Shown: positions 7,321-15,692 of the stretch, piece after piece
Layout: every line of letters begins with the position of its first letter
Position numbering within the stretch: position 1 is the first letter of the stretch
Origin: Acidobacteriaceae bacterium
Lineage (GTDB): Bacteria; Acidobacteriota; Terriglobia; Terriglobales; Acidobacteriaceae
Length of the DNA stretch: 25,295 nucleotides
NCBI GenBank assembly: GCA_030838305.1
Contig: JAUTWY010000053.1
Coordinates: forward strand, 1 to 25,295
Reading direction: 5' to 3'
Notes under the pieces: model-generated
The model's database searches: none
Told to the model about the DNA's origin: nothing
The model's input: the letters and a program-made list of their open reading frames with translations, nothing else
Position numbers and translations under genes: made by a program

Positions 7321-7949
7321 TACTTCTGCTGCATCACTAGTTCGCCGTTCTGCACTCTGACGTCGCCCACATACTCGGGAAGCTTCAACCGGTCGTGCTG
7401 CTCGGCCAGTTTTTTCTGCAACGCAGGATTCACCAGCGACACGGGGAAACTGAGATTGCCCACCATAAATTCCGTCGGCTCAAAGGTCGCATATCCGTCC
7501 TTGGACCCCAAGTGCCCCGAAACCGTTACCCAGACATCTTTTCCCGCGACTTCGGCAAGAAATTGTCCGTGAATCACATCGCCTTCGAAACTGACCTGCT
7601 GATCTTTAATCGTTGGAGCGCCGCTTCCAACATTAGAATCTGGCGAAAGCTCGGCGCCTGTAGCCTGGGCCAGCGCAGCTCCCACTTCCTGGGAGTTCAA
7701 ATGAACCTCTGCTTTCGGTTGAGAAGCAGACGCCGCGGTCTGATACCCTCCGCCTGAGGGTAGCGACGCTGGTTGCGCGGCCTGCGAGAACTCCTCCATC
7801 TTCTGACCAAACGACTGCGCATTGGCTGCGATTGACGCTGGAGTCTGTGGCGGCGCCACCGGCGCTGGTTTTTTCAGGACTAGGACAAGCGTCACCACCG
7901 AAACCAAAAGTGTCACAAGCCTGATGATGGTCCAAAGCTTGATTTTCAT
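7320..7949 (-). CDS. Membrane-anchored hypothetical protein
   Basis: The product has 209 residues. One hydrophobic segment at about residues 8-25 (IIRLVTLLVSVVTLVLVL) follows a short basic start, so it is probably an inner-membrane anchor with the rest in the periplasm. A Pro/Ala/Gln-rich linker spans about residues 27-75. The C-terminal part, about residues 80-209, looks folded: VSFEGDVIHGQFLAEV, VWVTVSGHLG and FPVSLVNPALQKKL. It resembles hypothetical proteins I associate with Acidobacteriota, but I cannot name a family. An AAGGG precedes the ATG at about six bases. It lies alone between the convergent metallo-hydrolase gene and gatB, which reads in the same direction 132 bases upstream. 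Function unknown. Confidence 0.75.
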   Translation of the reverse strand: MKIKLWTIIRLVTLLVSVVTLVLVLKKPAPVAPPQTPASIAANAQSFGQKMEEFSQAAQPASLPSGGGYQTAASASQPKAEVHLNSQEVGAALAQATGAELSPDSNVGSGAPTIKDQQVSFEGDVIHGQFLAEVAGKDVWVTVSGHLGSKDGYATFEPTEFMVGNLSFPVSLVNPALQKKLAEQHDRLKLPEYVGDVRVQNGELVMQQK

Positions 7950-8081
7950 GAAAACCCTTGCGCGGTCAGCCTGGGGGGAGGCCCGGCAGTCATGGTAGCG
8001 GGAGCATCAGGAAAGAATCAGATTACTTCGGACCCATGAAGTGCGTTGCACTAGAGTGTGTGGCAGGCAGGTCCTACACAA

Positions 8082-9620
8082 TCACTCCAGCTTCTTGATC
8101 AGCATCTCATTCACCAACTGCGGATTCGCCTGTCCCTTAGACGCCTTCATCACCTGGCCCACGAAAAACCCTAGCATAGTCTTCTTTCCGGCCCGGTACT
8201 GTTCGAGTTGTTTGGGATTCGCGGCGACCACGTCGTCAATGATCTTTTCCAGCGCGGAAGTATCCGAAGATTGCTGCGGACGCCCTTCCTCTTCGTAGAC
8301 TTCAGGAAAATCCTTGTTGCGCTCGAAGGAAAGATCGTAGAGCTCCTTGAGCATCTTGCCCGAGATGGCGCCGCTCTCGACCAAGTCGGCGGAGGCCGCC
8401 ACGCCTTTCATCGAAATCGGGGATTGCTCAATTTCCGCGCCCCTGGCCCTGAGGCGGCCCATCAACTCTGCCTGCACCAGGTTCGCCACGCGCTTGGGAT
8501 TGTTCGCCGCCTTCGCCGCCGCCTCGAACTGGTCGGCGAGGGATTTCGAAGCGGTCAGCACTTGCGCGTCGTATTCGGTAATGCCGTAGTCCATGACCAG
8601 GCGCGCGCGCCGCACTTCGGGCAACTCGGGCATAGTCTTCATGATCTCAGCCTTCCATTTCTCATCAACCACCAGAGGTAGCAAGTCGGGCTCGGGAAAG
8701 TAGCGGTAGTCATGGGCCTGCTCTTTCGAGCGCATGCCGTAAGTCTTGCCCTCGCTCGAGTTGTAAAGCCGCGTCTCCTGCACGATCTTGCCACCAGTCT
8801 CGATCACTTCCACCTGACGCGCGATCTCGTAGACTAATGCCTGGCGTATGAAGCGGAACGAGTTCACATTCTTGATTTCGGCTTTCGTGCCTAACTCTTT
8901 CTGGCCTCGCGGACGCACGCTGACGTTGGCGTCGCAGCGCAACGAACCCTCTTCCATATTGCAGTCACTTACACCGGTGTAGAGAATGATCTCCTTCAGC
9001 CGGGTGAGGTATTCGTAAGCCTCGTCGGGCGTGGCAATCTCGGGCTCGCTGACGATTTCGATCAGCGGCACGCCGGTGCGGTTCAGGTCGATGGCAGTCT
9101 TTTCGTCCGCGTCGGGAAAACCTTCGTGCAGGCTCTTGCCCGCGTCTTCTTCGAGGTGCACGCGCGTGATGCCGATCTTCGTAGCGCGGGCGCCCTCGCC
9201 CGCGTCTTTCCCCCCCAACACCTGCCTGCCGTCGGAAATTGTCGAGACCCGATCCCTGCTGCCGAGTTCGATATATCCATGCTCGGCCAGTGGCTTGTCG
9301 TATTGCGAAATCTGGTAGCCCTTCGGCAGGTCGGGGTAGAAATAGTTCTTGCGCGCAAAGATCGAAGTTTCGTTGATGCGGCAATTCAGCGCCATCGCCG
9401 CTAGCGTGGCGAACTCAACCGCCTTGCGATTCAGCACCGGCAAAGCTCCAGGCATCCCCAGGCACACCGGGCAAACATTCGTGTTAGGCGGAGCACCGAA
9501 GCGGGTGGAGCACGAGCAGAAAATCTTCGACGCCGTCAGTAGCTGGACGTGTACTTCGAGCCCGATGACTGGCTCGTAGGTTGTGCGGGTGGCAACCGAG
9601 ATGTCAGCGGTGGTCGACAT
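8082..9620 (-). CDS. gatB: Aspartyl/glutamyl-tRNA amidotransferase subunit B
   Basis: GatB is the kinase/transamidation subunit of GatCAB, which turns Glu-tRNA(Gln) and/or Asp-tRNA(Asn) into the correct amide in the cytoplasm. The 512-residue protein has the cradle domain at about residues 14-310, beginning YEPVIGLEVHVQL. Its zinc cysteines are at 35, 37, 50 and 53 (CSC and CPVC). The pattern continues with GMPGALPVLN, ARKNYFYPDLPKGYQISQYD and GVPLIEIVSEP. The C-terminal helical/YqeY-like tail at about residues 350-512 ends in FFVGQVMKASKGQANPQLV. Length is slightly above the usual 475-500 because of a short loop near residues 115-150. gatA and gatC are not adjacent here. No Shine-Dalgarno is present; a TATAAT six bases before the ATG suggests a leaderless mRNA. 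Confidence 0.97.
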   Translation of the reverse strand: MSTTADISVATRTTYEPVIGLEVHVQLLTASKIFCSCSTRFGAPPNTNVCPVCLGMPGALPVLNRKAVEFATLAAMALNCRINETSIFARKNYFYPDLPKGYQISQYDKPLAEHGYIELGSRDRVSTISDGRQVLGGKDAGEGARATKIGITRVHLEEDAGKSLHEGFPDADEKTAIDLNRTGVPLIEIVSEPEIATPDEAYEYLTRLKEIILYTGVSDCNMEEGSLRCDANVSVRPRGQKELGTKAEIKNVNSFRFIRQALVYEIARQVEVIETGGKIVQETRLYNSSEGKTYGMRSKEQAHDYRYFPEPDLLPLVVDEKWKAEIMKTMPELPEVRRARLVMDYGITEYDAQVLTASKSLADQFEAAAKAANNPKRVANLVQAELMGRLRARGAEIEQSPISMKGVAASADLVESGAISGKMLKELYDLSFERNKDFPEVYEEEGRPQQSSDTSALEKIIDDVVAANPKQLEQYRAGKKTMLGFFVGQVMKASKGQANPQLVNEMLIKKLE

Positions 9621-9626
9621 GTTGGG

Positions 9627-9632
9627 ATTATA
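9627..9632 (-). promoter_or_regulatory. TATAAT just upstream of gatB (possible leaderless promoter)
   Basis: On the minus strand a perfect TATAAT is followed by CCCAAC and then the gatB ATG, so transcription would begin at or next to the A of the start codon. I see no clear -35 element and no ribosome site. Confidence 0.5.
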
Positions 9633-9900
9633 AGGAATTATCGGACCATTAGCCGATGACGAAGTGCCTCAAGATACCTTGCCTCGAAATGCTGCCCGCA
9701 GCTGAATTTGGCGCGGGCTGCCTTTCGATCTTCCGTTACGCCGTTAGGAATCCGCAATAATTCCCCAACCTCCCATAACTCACTCGGCGGCCATCGTACG
9801 TGCGCTAAGCTACCTACATTATTGCGCGTAGCAAATGTTCCCACGGAAACATTCGGCCAATTTCCTGCCCCCTACGGACGCCTTCCGGGAGATGCAAACA

Positions 9901-9926
9901 CGCGGGCGAACGCGCCCGCGCCACAC
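9901..9926. repeat. REP-like palindrome, family A
   Basis: CGCGGGCG and CGCCCGCG pair around a four-base loop and are followed by CCACAC. The same layout recurs at about 18385, 18757 and 22148, and inside gyrA at about 22600. Confidence 0.6.
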
Positions 9927-9936
9927 GGCCCGTCCT

Positions 9937-9965
9937 AAAAACTGAGAACTGAGAACCAAGAACTG
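9937..9965. repeat. Short degenerate tandem repeat of AACTGAG units
   Basis: AAACTGAG, AACTGAGAACC and AAGAACTG follow one another with a period of about eight bases, ending just before the stop codon of the next minus-strand gene. It looks like interspersed intergenic filler; no function is evident. Confidence 0.45.
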
Positions 9966-9968
9966 TCT

Positions 9969-10583
9969 CTATTTCTTCAGCACGATCTCGAAGTACATCA
10001 ACTCCGTGCCCTTGGCGTCGTTGACGCCGGTGATGTCGATGTGAGCGCCGGCGAGGGAGATGTCGCCGACGTCGAAGAAAAGAAATCCAGACTGCGTGGT
10101 ATGGGGCTCGACGGCTTTGGCGGCGAATTGCGAGGATTCGATTTCGTCGCGTTCTTTCTGAGTGATGGCGCCTTTCACGTTCTTGCGCGGGATGGGCAGC
10201 GGATTCGGGCGCGTTGCAGCCTGGGGGTTGGTGAGACGGCGGTAGATATCTTCGGGGGAAGAAGGCGTGAGTTTGGAGCGGTTGGCGGTGATGAGCTTGA
10301 CGTCCATTCTTGCGATAGCGATGGGCTGGTCGCCGTCGTTGCTGACGATGAAGAAGATGGGAAGGAATCCGTGCTCGCGAAGGTTGACGGAGAAAATTTT
10401 CGCCTTATCGGGAGCGTCGTAGAGGTCGGCGGCAATGGCGACTTTTTCGTCGGAGTGATCGTCGTGCGCGGGGTAGGTTTTCGCGGGCTGGGCGGCGGGT
10501 TTGACGAAGTCTTTCGCGGTCAGAGAGATGGCTAAAGCTGCTATGGCGGAGGAGACGAGTAGGACACGAGTCAGTTGCTGCAT
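9969..10583 (-). CDS. Secreted hypothetical protein
   Basis: From the ATG at 10583 the product has 204 residues and starts with a signal peptide (MQQLTRVLLVSSAIAALAIS). The frame is open further to 10670, but that would put 29 unnatural residues ahead of the signal. A TATAAT at 10596-10591 sits seven bases before this ATG, which also argues for it. The mature part contains KIFSVNLREHGFLPIFFIVSN, split by a loop from FDVGDISLAGAHIDITGV, which suggests a beta-sandwich. An inner segment is rich in Pro and Asn. I recognise no catalytic motif and cannot name a family. It is divergent from waaA. Function unknown; periplasmic or extracellular location is likely. Confidence 0.72.
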   Translation of the reverse strand: MQQLTRVLLVSSAIAALAISLTAKDFVKPAAQPAKTYPAHDDHSDEKVAIAADLYDAPDKAKIFSVNLREHGFLPIFFIVSNDGDQPIAIARMDVKLITANRSKLTPSSPEDIYRRLTNPQAATRPNPLPIPRKNVKGAITQKERDEIESSQFAAKAVEPHTTQSGFLFFDVGDISLAGAHIDITGVNDAKGTELMYFEIVLKK

Positions 10584-10590
10584 GGGTTCG

Positions 10591-10621
10591 ATTATAGAAC
10601 CGGCATCGTTAAATTCTTCAA
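10591..10621 (-). promoter_or_regulatory. Promoter, probably giving a leaderless transcript
   Basis: On the minus strand TTGAAG (10621-10616) and TATAAT (10596-10591) are 19 bases apart. The predicted start falls at 10584-10583, on the ATG of the secreted hypothetical gene. Confidence 0.5.
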
Positions 10622-10652
10622 CACAGAGGACGCGGGGGAACACAGGGTAACC
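10618..10652. repeat. Interspersed CACAG-type repeat
   Basis: The block beginning TCAACACAGAGGACGC and continuing through a G run to ACACAGGGTAA closely resembles the block at 20947-20983. Both lie just upstream of a plus-strand gene. It could be an old interspersed repeat. Confidence 0.4.
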
Positions 10653-10658
10653 GGTAGT

Positions 10659-12002
10659 ATGACTGATCACTCATTCCGAGCGGGGGTTTGTTTAGAATGG
10701 CTGCACTTGATCACTTCTCTTTATAGCTTTCTTTACAGCGCTGCGCTGGGCGCGGGGATGTTGCTGACCCTGCCTTATTGGGTGTTCCAGATGGCGCGCC
10801 ACGGGAAATACCGGAAGGGATTGGCGGAGCGACTGGGGCGCGTGCCTGCGCGGCTTCAGTTGCAGGGAGAACATCAGCCGGTGATCTGGGTTCACGCGGT
10901 TTCCGTGGGCGAGGTGCTGGCGGTTGCCGGTCTCGTGCAGGAACTGCAACGGCGCTTCCCAAAACATCGTATCTTCGTTTCTACCACCACGGATACGGGG
11001 CAGGCGCTCGCACGCAAGCGATTTGGCGAGGGAAATGTATTTTATTTTCCCATGGACTTAGGGTTCGCCATTCGTCCTTACCTGAAGCGGTTACGTCCTC
11101 GGATGGTGGTGATTGCGGAGACTGAGTTCTGGCCTAACTTTCTGCGATTGGCGCAGGGCAGCGGCGCGCGGGTGGCGGTGGTAAATGCGCGCATCTCGGA
11201 CCACTCGTGGCCGAGTTACCGGCGGTTCCGCGGGCTGCTGCGAGGGGTGCTGGCCAACGTGGATCTGTTTCTAGCGCAGACAGCTGAGGATGCAGCGCGA
11301 CTACTGGATATTGGCGGGAGGGCGGAACGCGTGCGGGTCGCGGGAAATTTGAAGTTCGATATTCCTGTGCCGGTTGCGCCTGCGATCATTGAAGGAGTTC
11401 GGGAGTCCCTCCAGCGAAGCGGCGCAGAGCCGGTGCTGGTGTGCGGCAGCACGGTGGAGGGAGAAGAGTCGCTGCTGTTGAAGGCGTTTGAGAACGTGCT
11501 GGTGCAGCATCCGCGCGCGGTGATGATCTTAGCGCCGAGACATCCGGAGCGATTTGCGGCAGTGGCGGCGCTGCTGGAGAAGATGTCGATTCGATACTCG
11601 CGACGGTCGCTGTGGAGTGGACAGGCGTTGAGCGGCGGAGTGCTGTTGCTGGATACCATCGGGGAGTTGGCGGCGCTGTATGCTTTGGGTGACATTGCGT
11701 TTGTAGGGGGAAGCTTGGTGCCGGGCGGGGGGCACAACATTATCGAGCCGGCGCAGCATGGAGTGGCGACCGTGGTGGGCAATCACACCGAAAATTTTCG
11801 GGACATTGTGAGCTTGTTTCAAAGCCGGGATGCGGTGCGGGTTGTTGGTCCGGCGGAGTTGCCGCTGGTCTTGATGGAGTTGCTGGCCAATGATGCGGAG
11901 CGACGGGCGTTAGGCGAACGCGCCTCCGCTACTCTGCGCTCGCAAGTTGGCGCAACCGAGCGCACGGCAGATGAGTTGCAGGAATTGCTGGCGCGGTCAT
12001 GA
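10659..12002 (+). CDS. waaA: 3-deoxy-D-manno-octulosonic acid (Kdo) transferase
   Basis: WaaA transfers Kdo from CMP-Kdo to the lipid A precursor at the inner membrane. From ATG 10659 the protein has 447 residues. An N-terminal hydrophobic anchor (SLYSFLYSAALGAGMLLTLPY) precedes the family motif YRKGLAERLG, whose Glu57 matches the catalytic Glu of WaaA. It is followed by HAVSVGE (79-85), STTTDTGQALAR, YFPMDLGF and AETEFWPNFL in the acceptor domain, then VCGSTVEGEE, PRHPERF and GGSLVPGGGHNIIEPAQHG in the CMP-Kdo-binding domain. The true start may be a TTG nearer the anchor (about 10707); no clear ribosome site decides it. It opens the LPS operon and overlaps lpxK by ATGA. Confidence 0.95.
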   Translation: MTDHSFRAGVCLEWLHLITSLYSFLYSAALGAGMLLTLPYWVFQMARHGKYRKGLAERLGRVPARLQLQGEHQPVIWVHAVSVGEVLAVAGLVQELQRRFPKHRIFVSTTTDTGQALARKRFGEGNVFYFPMDLGFAIRPYLKRLRPRMVVIAETEFWPNFLRLAQGSGARVAVVNARISDHSWPSYRRFRGLLRGVLANVDLFLAQTAEDAARLLDIGGRAERVRVAGNLKFDIPVPVAPAIIEGVRESLQRSGAEPVLVCGSTVEGEESLLLKAFENVLVQHPRAVMILAPRHPERFAAVAALLEKMSIRYSRRSLWSGQALSGGVLLLDTIGELAALYALGDIAFVGGSLVPGGGHNIIEPAQHGVATVVGNHTENFRDIVSLFQSRDAVRVVGPAELPLVLMELLANDAERRALGERASATLRSQVGATERTADELQELLARS

Positions 12003-12949
12003 GCTTCAATCCTATGTCGGCCATTTACGGCGGCGTGGTGGGAGCGCGCAATGCGCTCTATGACTGGCAAGTGTTGCGGGCACGCTCGCTGCGAGGGCCG
12101 GTGATCAGCGTGGGAAACCTTTCGACTGGAGGCTCGGGGAAGACTCCGTTCGTGATCTTGCTCGGCGAGTTGTTGAAGGGGCGCGGAATCAGATTTGAGG
12201 TGCTTTCGAGGGGCTATGGGCGGAAGACGCGCGGAGTGCGTCTGGTCGAGCCGGGCGGGCTGGCTCGGGATTTTGGCGATGAGCCTTTGCTGATGGCGAG
12301 GCGATTGCAGGCGCCGGTCGTTGTGGGGGAAGATCGCTATGAGGCGGGGCGATTCGCAGAGTCGCGATTTGGTCCGCAGACTCATTTGCTCGACGATGGG
12401 TTTCAGCATCGCGGCTTGGCGCGCGATTTCGACATCGTGCTGGTGACGCCGGAAGACGCGCGAGATCGTCTGCTTCCCGCGGGACGCCTGCGGGAGCCTT
12501 TGCGGTCGCTGCGACGGGCTGATGCAGTTGTGCTGGCGAGCGGAGCTTCGCCGGACGCGTTTCCGATCGCGGATAAGATTGTCTGGCGGGTGCGGCGAGG
12601 GATTGTTCCGCAGAACATTCCAGAACGGCCAGTTGTCTTCTGCGGAATTGCGCGGCCGCAGAATTTTCTGCTGCAATTGCGCACCGCGGGGATTGATCCG
12701 GTGGCCGAGGCGTTCTTTCGCGATCATCATCCTTATACCGAAAAGGATGTTGGCGACTTGTTGCAACTGCGGCAGCGCAGTGAAAGTGGAGGCTTTGTTA
12801 CTACCGAGAAGGATGCGGTGAATCTGGGCGGATATCTTGACGCGCTGGCGCCGCTGGCCGTGGTTCCCGTGAAGATGGAACTGGCCGACGCAGCTAACGG
12901 TGTGGATACCATGCTGCGCGTGATTGAGGAGCGGCGGCGGCGCTCGTGA
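11999..12949 (+). CDS. lpxK: Tetraacyldisaccharide 4'-kinase
   Basis: LpxK phosphorylates the 4' position of the lipid A disaccharide at the inner-membrane surface. The 316-residue protein begins with an amphipathic/hydrophobic N-terminus and has the modified Walker A GNLSTGGSGKT at residues 39-49. It also has LSRGYGRKT, the GDEPLLMARR motif, DDGFQHR at residues 132-138 and FCGIARPQNF near residue 219, then HHPYTEKDV and VTTEKDAV towards the C-terminus. All are standard LpxK signatures. Its ATG lies within the last four bases of waaA (ATGA overlap), so translation is probably coupled. It makes lipid IVA, the acceptor for WaaA. The next gene starts about 100 bases downstream. Confidence 0.96.
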   Translation: MSFNPMSAIYGGVVGARNALYDWQVLRARSLRGPVISVGNLSTGGSGKTPFVILLGELLKGRGIRFEVLSRGYGRKTRGVRLVEPGGLARDFGDEPLLMARRLQAPVVVGEDRYEAGRFAESRFGPQTHLLDDGFQHRGLARDFDIVLVTPEDARDRLLPAGRLREPLRSLRRADAVVLASGASPDAFPIADKIVWRVRRGIVPQNIPERPVVFCGIARPQNFLLQLRTAGIDPVAEAFFRDHHPYTEKDVGDLLQLRQRSESGGFVTTEKDAVNLGGYLDALAPLAVVPVKMELADAANGVDTMLRVIEERRRRS

Positions 12950-13052
12950 GAAAATGCGGGGACGGCGACAAGGATGCGAGCCAAACGCGCGACCTAGCAC
13001 TCTCGCAAAGAATGCGAAAATGTTCGCGGGCTCGCCCAGATCCTTTTATTCG

Positions 13053-14093
13053 ATGACGAAACATTTAAAGCAAGCGGAGCGGCTGCGGAAGATCATTGAA
13101 TCATTTCCCAAGGTCACCGTTACGGTGCTGGGGGATCTGGTGGCCGATGAATTTGTCTACGGAGAGATCTCGCGGGTGTCGCGCGAGGCCCCGGTGCTCA
13201 TCTTGAAGCATCGCGAACGAACTGTGTTGCCCGGCGGCGGCGCAAATGCGGTTAATAATCTTGCCGATCTGGGAGTGAATGTGTTACCGGTGGGCGCGAT
13301 TGGCGACGACGAGCCGGGGCGCTTGTTGCTCAAGTTTTTTCGCCACAAGCGCATTCCCGTGAGCGGCGTGCTGAAAGATAAATCCTACACAACCGTCACG
13401 AAAACGCGCATTCTCGCGGGCATGACGCACAACACGCGGCAGCAAGTGGTGCGGGTGGACCGGGAGCCGGAGAATCCACCGAACCGGCATTTGACACGCG
13501 AACTATTTCTGGCGGCGCGAGAATATCTGCGGGCGTCGGATGCGCTGCTGGTTTCCGATTATGGGTATGGGTCGGCGAGTCCGGCGATTGTGAATGCGCT
13601 GCGGCAGAGTGGGCGGCGAAGAGTCGTGAACGTGCCGTTGATTCTCGATTCGCGATATAGGCTGCTGGAGTATGCGGGAGCAACGGCCGCCACTCCGAAC
13701 GAGCCGGAGGTAGAAGCGGCGCTGGGCGTTCGCGTTGGACAGGATTGGGAGAAACTAGCTGAGGCTGGACATCAAGTGATGGAACGGATGAAGCTGCAGT
13801 CCTTGCTGATCACGCGGGGGCGCGACGGCATGGTGGCGTTCGATCAGAAGCAGGCTCCGGTGGACATTCCGATTTTTGGCTCCGACCAGGTTGCGGATGT
13901 GACAGGCGCGGGCGATACCGTGATCGCGGCATTCAGCGCGGCTTTGGCGGCGGGCGCGACAACCGAGGAGGCGGCGCAGTTGGCCAACTATGCGGGCGGA
14001 ATTGTGGTGATGAAACGCGGGACGGCTACGGTTTCTCGGGAGGAATTGTTGCGCGCGATTCAACAGTCGCCACCTTCAACCAGGCTGCATTGA
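13053..14093 (+). CDS. rfaE1: D-glycero-beta-D-manno-heptose-7-phosphate kinase (HldE N-terminal type)
   Basis: This PfkB-family sugar kinase phosphorylates heptose 7-phosphate at C1 in ADP-heptose synthesis. From ATG 13053 the 346-residue protein contains VLGDLVADEFVYGEISRVSR, the PGGGANAVNNLADLG motif, and the ATP/anion-hole motif DVTGAGDTVIAAF with catalytic Asp288. The YIG of the E. coli enzyme is replaced by variants. ATG 13020 is in frame and would add 11 residues; neither start has a good ribosome site. It corresponds to the first half of E. coli HldE, and the second half is encoded separately right after it, with one base between stop and start. The roughly 100-base gap after lpxK has no visible promoter, so it probably belongs to the same operon. 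Confidence 0.93.
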   Translation: MTKHLKQAERLRKIIESFPKVTVTVLGDLVADEFVYGEISRVSREAPVLILKHRERTVLPGGGANAVNNLADLGVNVLPVGAIGDDEPGRLLLKFFRHKRIPVSGVLKDKSYTTVTKTRILAGMTHNTRQQVVRVDREPENPPNRHLTRELFLAAREYLRASDALLVSDYGYGSASPAIVNALRQSGRRRVVNVPLILDSRYRLLEYAGATAATPNEPEVEAALGVRVGQDWEKLAEAGHQVMERMKLQSLLITRGRDGMVAFDQKQAPVDIPIFGSDQVADVTGAGDTVIAAFSAALAAGATTEEAAQLANYAGGIVVMKRGTATVSREELLRAIQQSPPSTRLH

Positions 14094-14094
14094 G

Positions 14095-14580
14095 ATGAAA
14101 AAGAGCAAAGTTCTCGGACGAAAAGAACTGCGCGAGCGCGTCGAGGGGTGGCGGCGCGACGGCGAGCGCATCGTGCTGGCCAATGGCAATTTCGATTTGC
14201 TGCATGTGGGGCATGTGCGCTATCTGCGGGGCGCGAAGGAGTTGGGCGGCAAGCTGGTGGTGGCCATCAATTCCGACAAATCGGTTAGGGCGCTGAAGGG
14301 CGAGGGACGTCCGGTGATGCCGGAGGGGGAGCGCGTGGAAATTGTGGCGGCGCTCAGCGATGTGGATGCAGTTGTCATTTTTCCCGAGCTCGATGTGCGG
14401 GCGTTGATCCGCGAGATTCGCCCTGATATTCAGGCAAAGGGCACGGACTACACGGTGGATTCGGTTCCGGAGCGCGATGCGGTGGCGGAGTATGGGGGGC
14501 GGGTGGCGATTGTGGGGGATGCCAAGGAGCATTCCACCAGTGAGATGATTCGCTCACGGCTGGGGCCGAAGCGGCCGTGA
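14095..14580 (+). CDS. rfaE2: D-beta-D-heptose 1-phosphate adenylyltransferase (HldE C-terminal type)
   Basis: This nucleotidyltransferase makes ADP-D-glycero-beta-D-manno-heptose from the heptose 1-phosphate and ATP. The 161-residue protein matches the C-terminal half of HldE. It has ANGNFDLLHVGH with His37 and His40 of the HxGH signature, INSDKSVRALKGEGRP, ERVEIVAALSDVD, KGTDYTVDSVPE and, at the end, EHSTSEMIRS (the usual STT/S-x-x-I/M motif). The ATG comes one base after the rfaE1 stop, and the GTG of waaC overlaps the stop codon as GTGA, so all three are translationally linked. The isomerase, phosphatase and epimerase steps (gmhA, gmhB, hldD) are not in this window. Confidence 0.95.
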   Translation: MKKSKVLGRKELRERVEGWRRDGERIVLANGNFDLLHVGHVRYLRGAKELGGKLVVAINSDKSVRALKGEGRPVMPEGERVEIVAALSDVDAVVIFPELDVRALIREIRPDIQAKGTDYTVDSVPERDAVAEYGGRVAIVGDAKEHSTSEMIRSRLGPKRP

Positions 14581-15692
14581 GTTTCGAAACTATTCGTATC
14601 GATATTACTTCCGAGACAAAGATCGAGCGGCTGCTGATCGTAAGGCTCAGCGCGATGGGGGACGTGATGCACACGCTGCCGGCGGCTCAGGCACTCCGGG
14701 CAGCATTCCCGCAAGCGCATATTGGGTGGCTGATTGAAGAGCGATGGGCAGAGCTGCTATGTGCGCCCGGCTCGCCCCGCCGCGGCCCTCGGTCATCCCA
14801 GCGGCCGCTGGTGGATGAGGTTCATGCGGTTAATTTAAAGGGCTGGAAGAAATCTTTATGTTCGATTTCCACGCTGCAGCGCGTTGCCACTGTTTGGAAC
14901 GATGTGCGGGGCGCGCGGTACGACGTTGCGGTGGATCTTCAAGGAGCTATCAGGTCCGCTGTCCTGGCGCGTTGGTCGGAGGCGCGCGTGGTGTATGGAG
15001 CCGCGGAGCCACGGGAATCGCCGGCCAGCCTTTGGTACACGCGGAAAGTGGTGGCGCGCGGGCGGCACGTGATCGAGCAGAATTTGTCCGTGGCCGAGGC
15101 GCTTCTGGAACATCGAGTGAAAGTGCCGCTGGCGCAACTTCCCCGGAATCTTCCTCATGACCCCCAGGCTGAGGCGCGTATCGGGCGACGGCTGGGGGAA
15201 TTTGGCATAAGCGAGGTCGCTATCTTGAATCCAGGGGCGGGGTGGGGCGCGAAGCGGTGGCCGGCGGAGCGGTATGGAGGGGTTGCGCGGGGGCTAGCGG
15301 ATCTCGGGATGCGGTCGATATTGAATTATGGTCCAGGGGAAGAAGAGTTGGTGCGCGCGGCCGAGGCAGCCAGCGGCGGGACGGCTCGGGCGATGAGTTG
15401 CACGCTTACCGAGTTGATCGCGTTGACGCGGCGGGCCCGACTGTTTGTTGGGGGCGACACGGGGCCGTTGCATCTGGCGGCGGCGTTGCGGGTTCCGGTG
15501 GTGGCGATCTATGGTCCGACGGATCCGGCGCGTAACGGGCCTTATGGGACGCGGAGTGTTGTGTTGCGAAGTGCCGAGAGCGTTACATCGCATGCGCGGC
15601 GGGCGGAGGCGGATGAGGGGATGTTGGGGATTGGGAGTGAGGAGGTAATGGGGGCGGCGCGCGAGTTGATGGCGAGCGACCTCAGGGGCTAA
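14577..15692 (+). CDS. waaC: Lipopolysaccharide heptosyltransferase I
   Basis: WaaC adds the first heptose to Kdo on lipid A, on the cytoplasmic side. The 371-residue GT9 protein has LSAMGDVMHTLPAA with Asp29 in the position of the catalytic Asp of WaaC. It continues with DVAVDLQGAIRSAVLARWS, EPRESPASLWY (similar to the REPLASLFY-type motif of WaaC and unlike WaaF), LNPGAGWGAKRWPAERY, and GGDTGPLHLAAALRVPVVAIYG with Asp294 for ADP-heptose binding. A Pro/Arg-rich insert (APGSPRRGPRSSQRP) follows the first domain motif and could be a lineage feature. It starts at the GTG that overlaps the rfaE2 stop. The stop codon TAA lies inside a GGGGCTAAAGCCC repeat hairpin. Confidence 0.92.
   Translation: MSFETIRIDITSETKIERLLIVRLSAMGDVMHTLPAAQALRAAFPQAHIGWLIEERWAELLCAPGSPRRGPRSSQRPLVDEVHAVNLKGWKKSLCSISTLQRVATVWNDVRGARYDVAVDLQGAIRSAVLARWSEARVVYGAAEPRESPASLWYTRKVVARGRHVIEQNLSVAEALLEHRVKVPLAQLPRNLPHDPQAEARIGRRLGEFGISEVAILNPGAGWGAKRWPAERYGGVARGLADLGMRSILNYGPGEEELVRAAEAASGGTARAMSCTLTELIALTRRARLFVGGDTGPLHLAAALRVPVVAIYGPTDPARNGPYGTRSVVLRSAESVTSHARRAEADEGMLGIGSEEVMGAARELMASDLRG

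Larger units (their letters stand above)
9633..9968. other. Intergenic region with repeats
   Basis: Between gatB and the next minus-strand gene I see no supported gene. A minus-strand frame at 9638-9844 is open for 68 codons but has no start signal or recognisable similarity. The right half holds a palindromic repeat (9901-9926) and a short tandem of AACTGAGAACTGAGAACC type (9937-9965). Confidence 0.45.

Noticed and set aside
9638..9844. Minus-strand open frame of 68 codons between gatB and the next gene
   Set aside because: It has no start signal or recognisable similarity and lies in a repeat-bearing gap.
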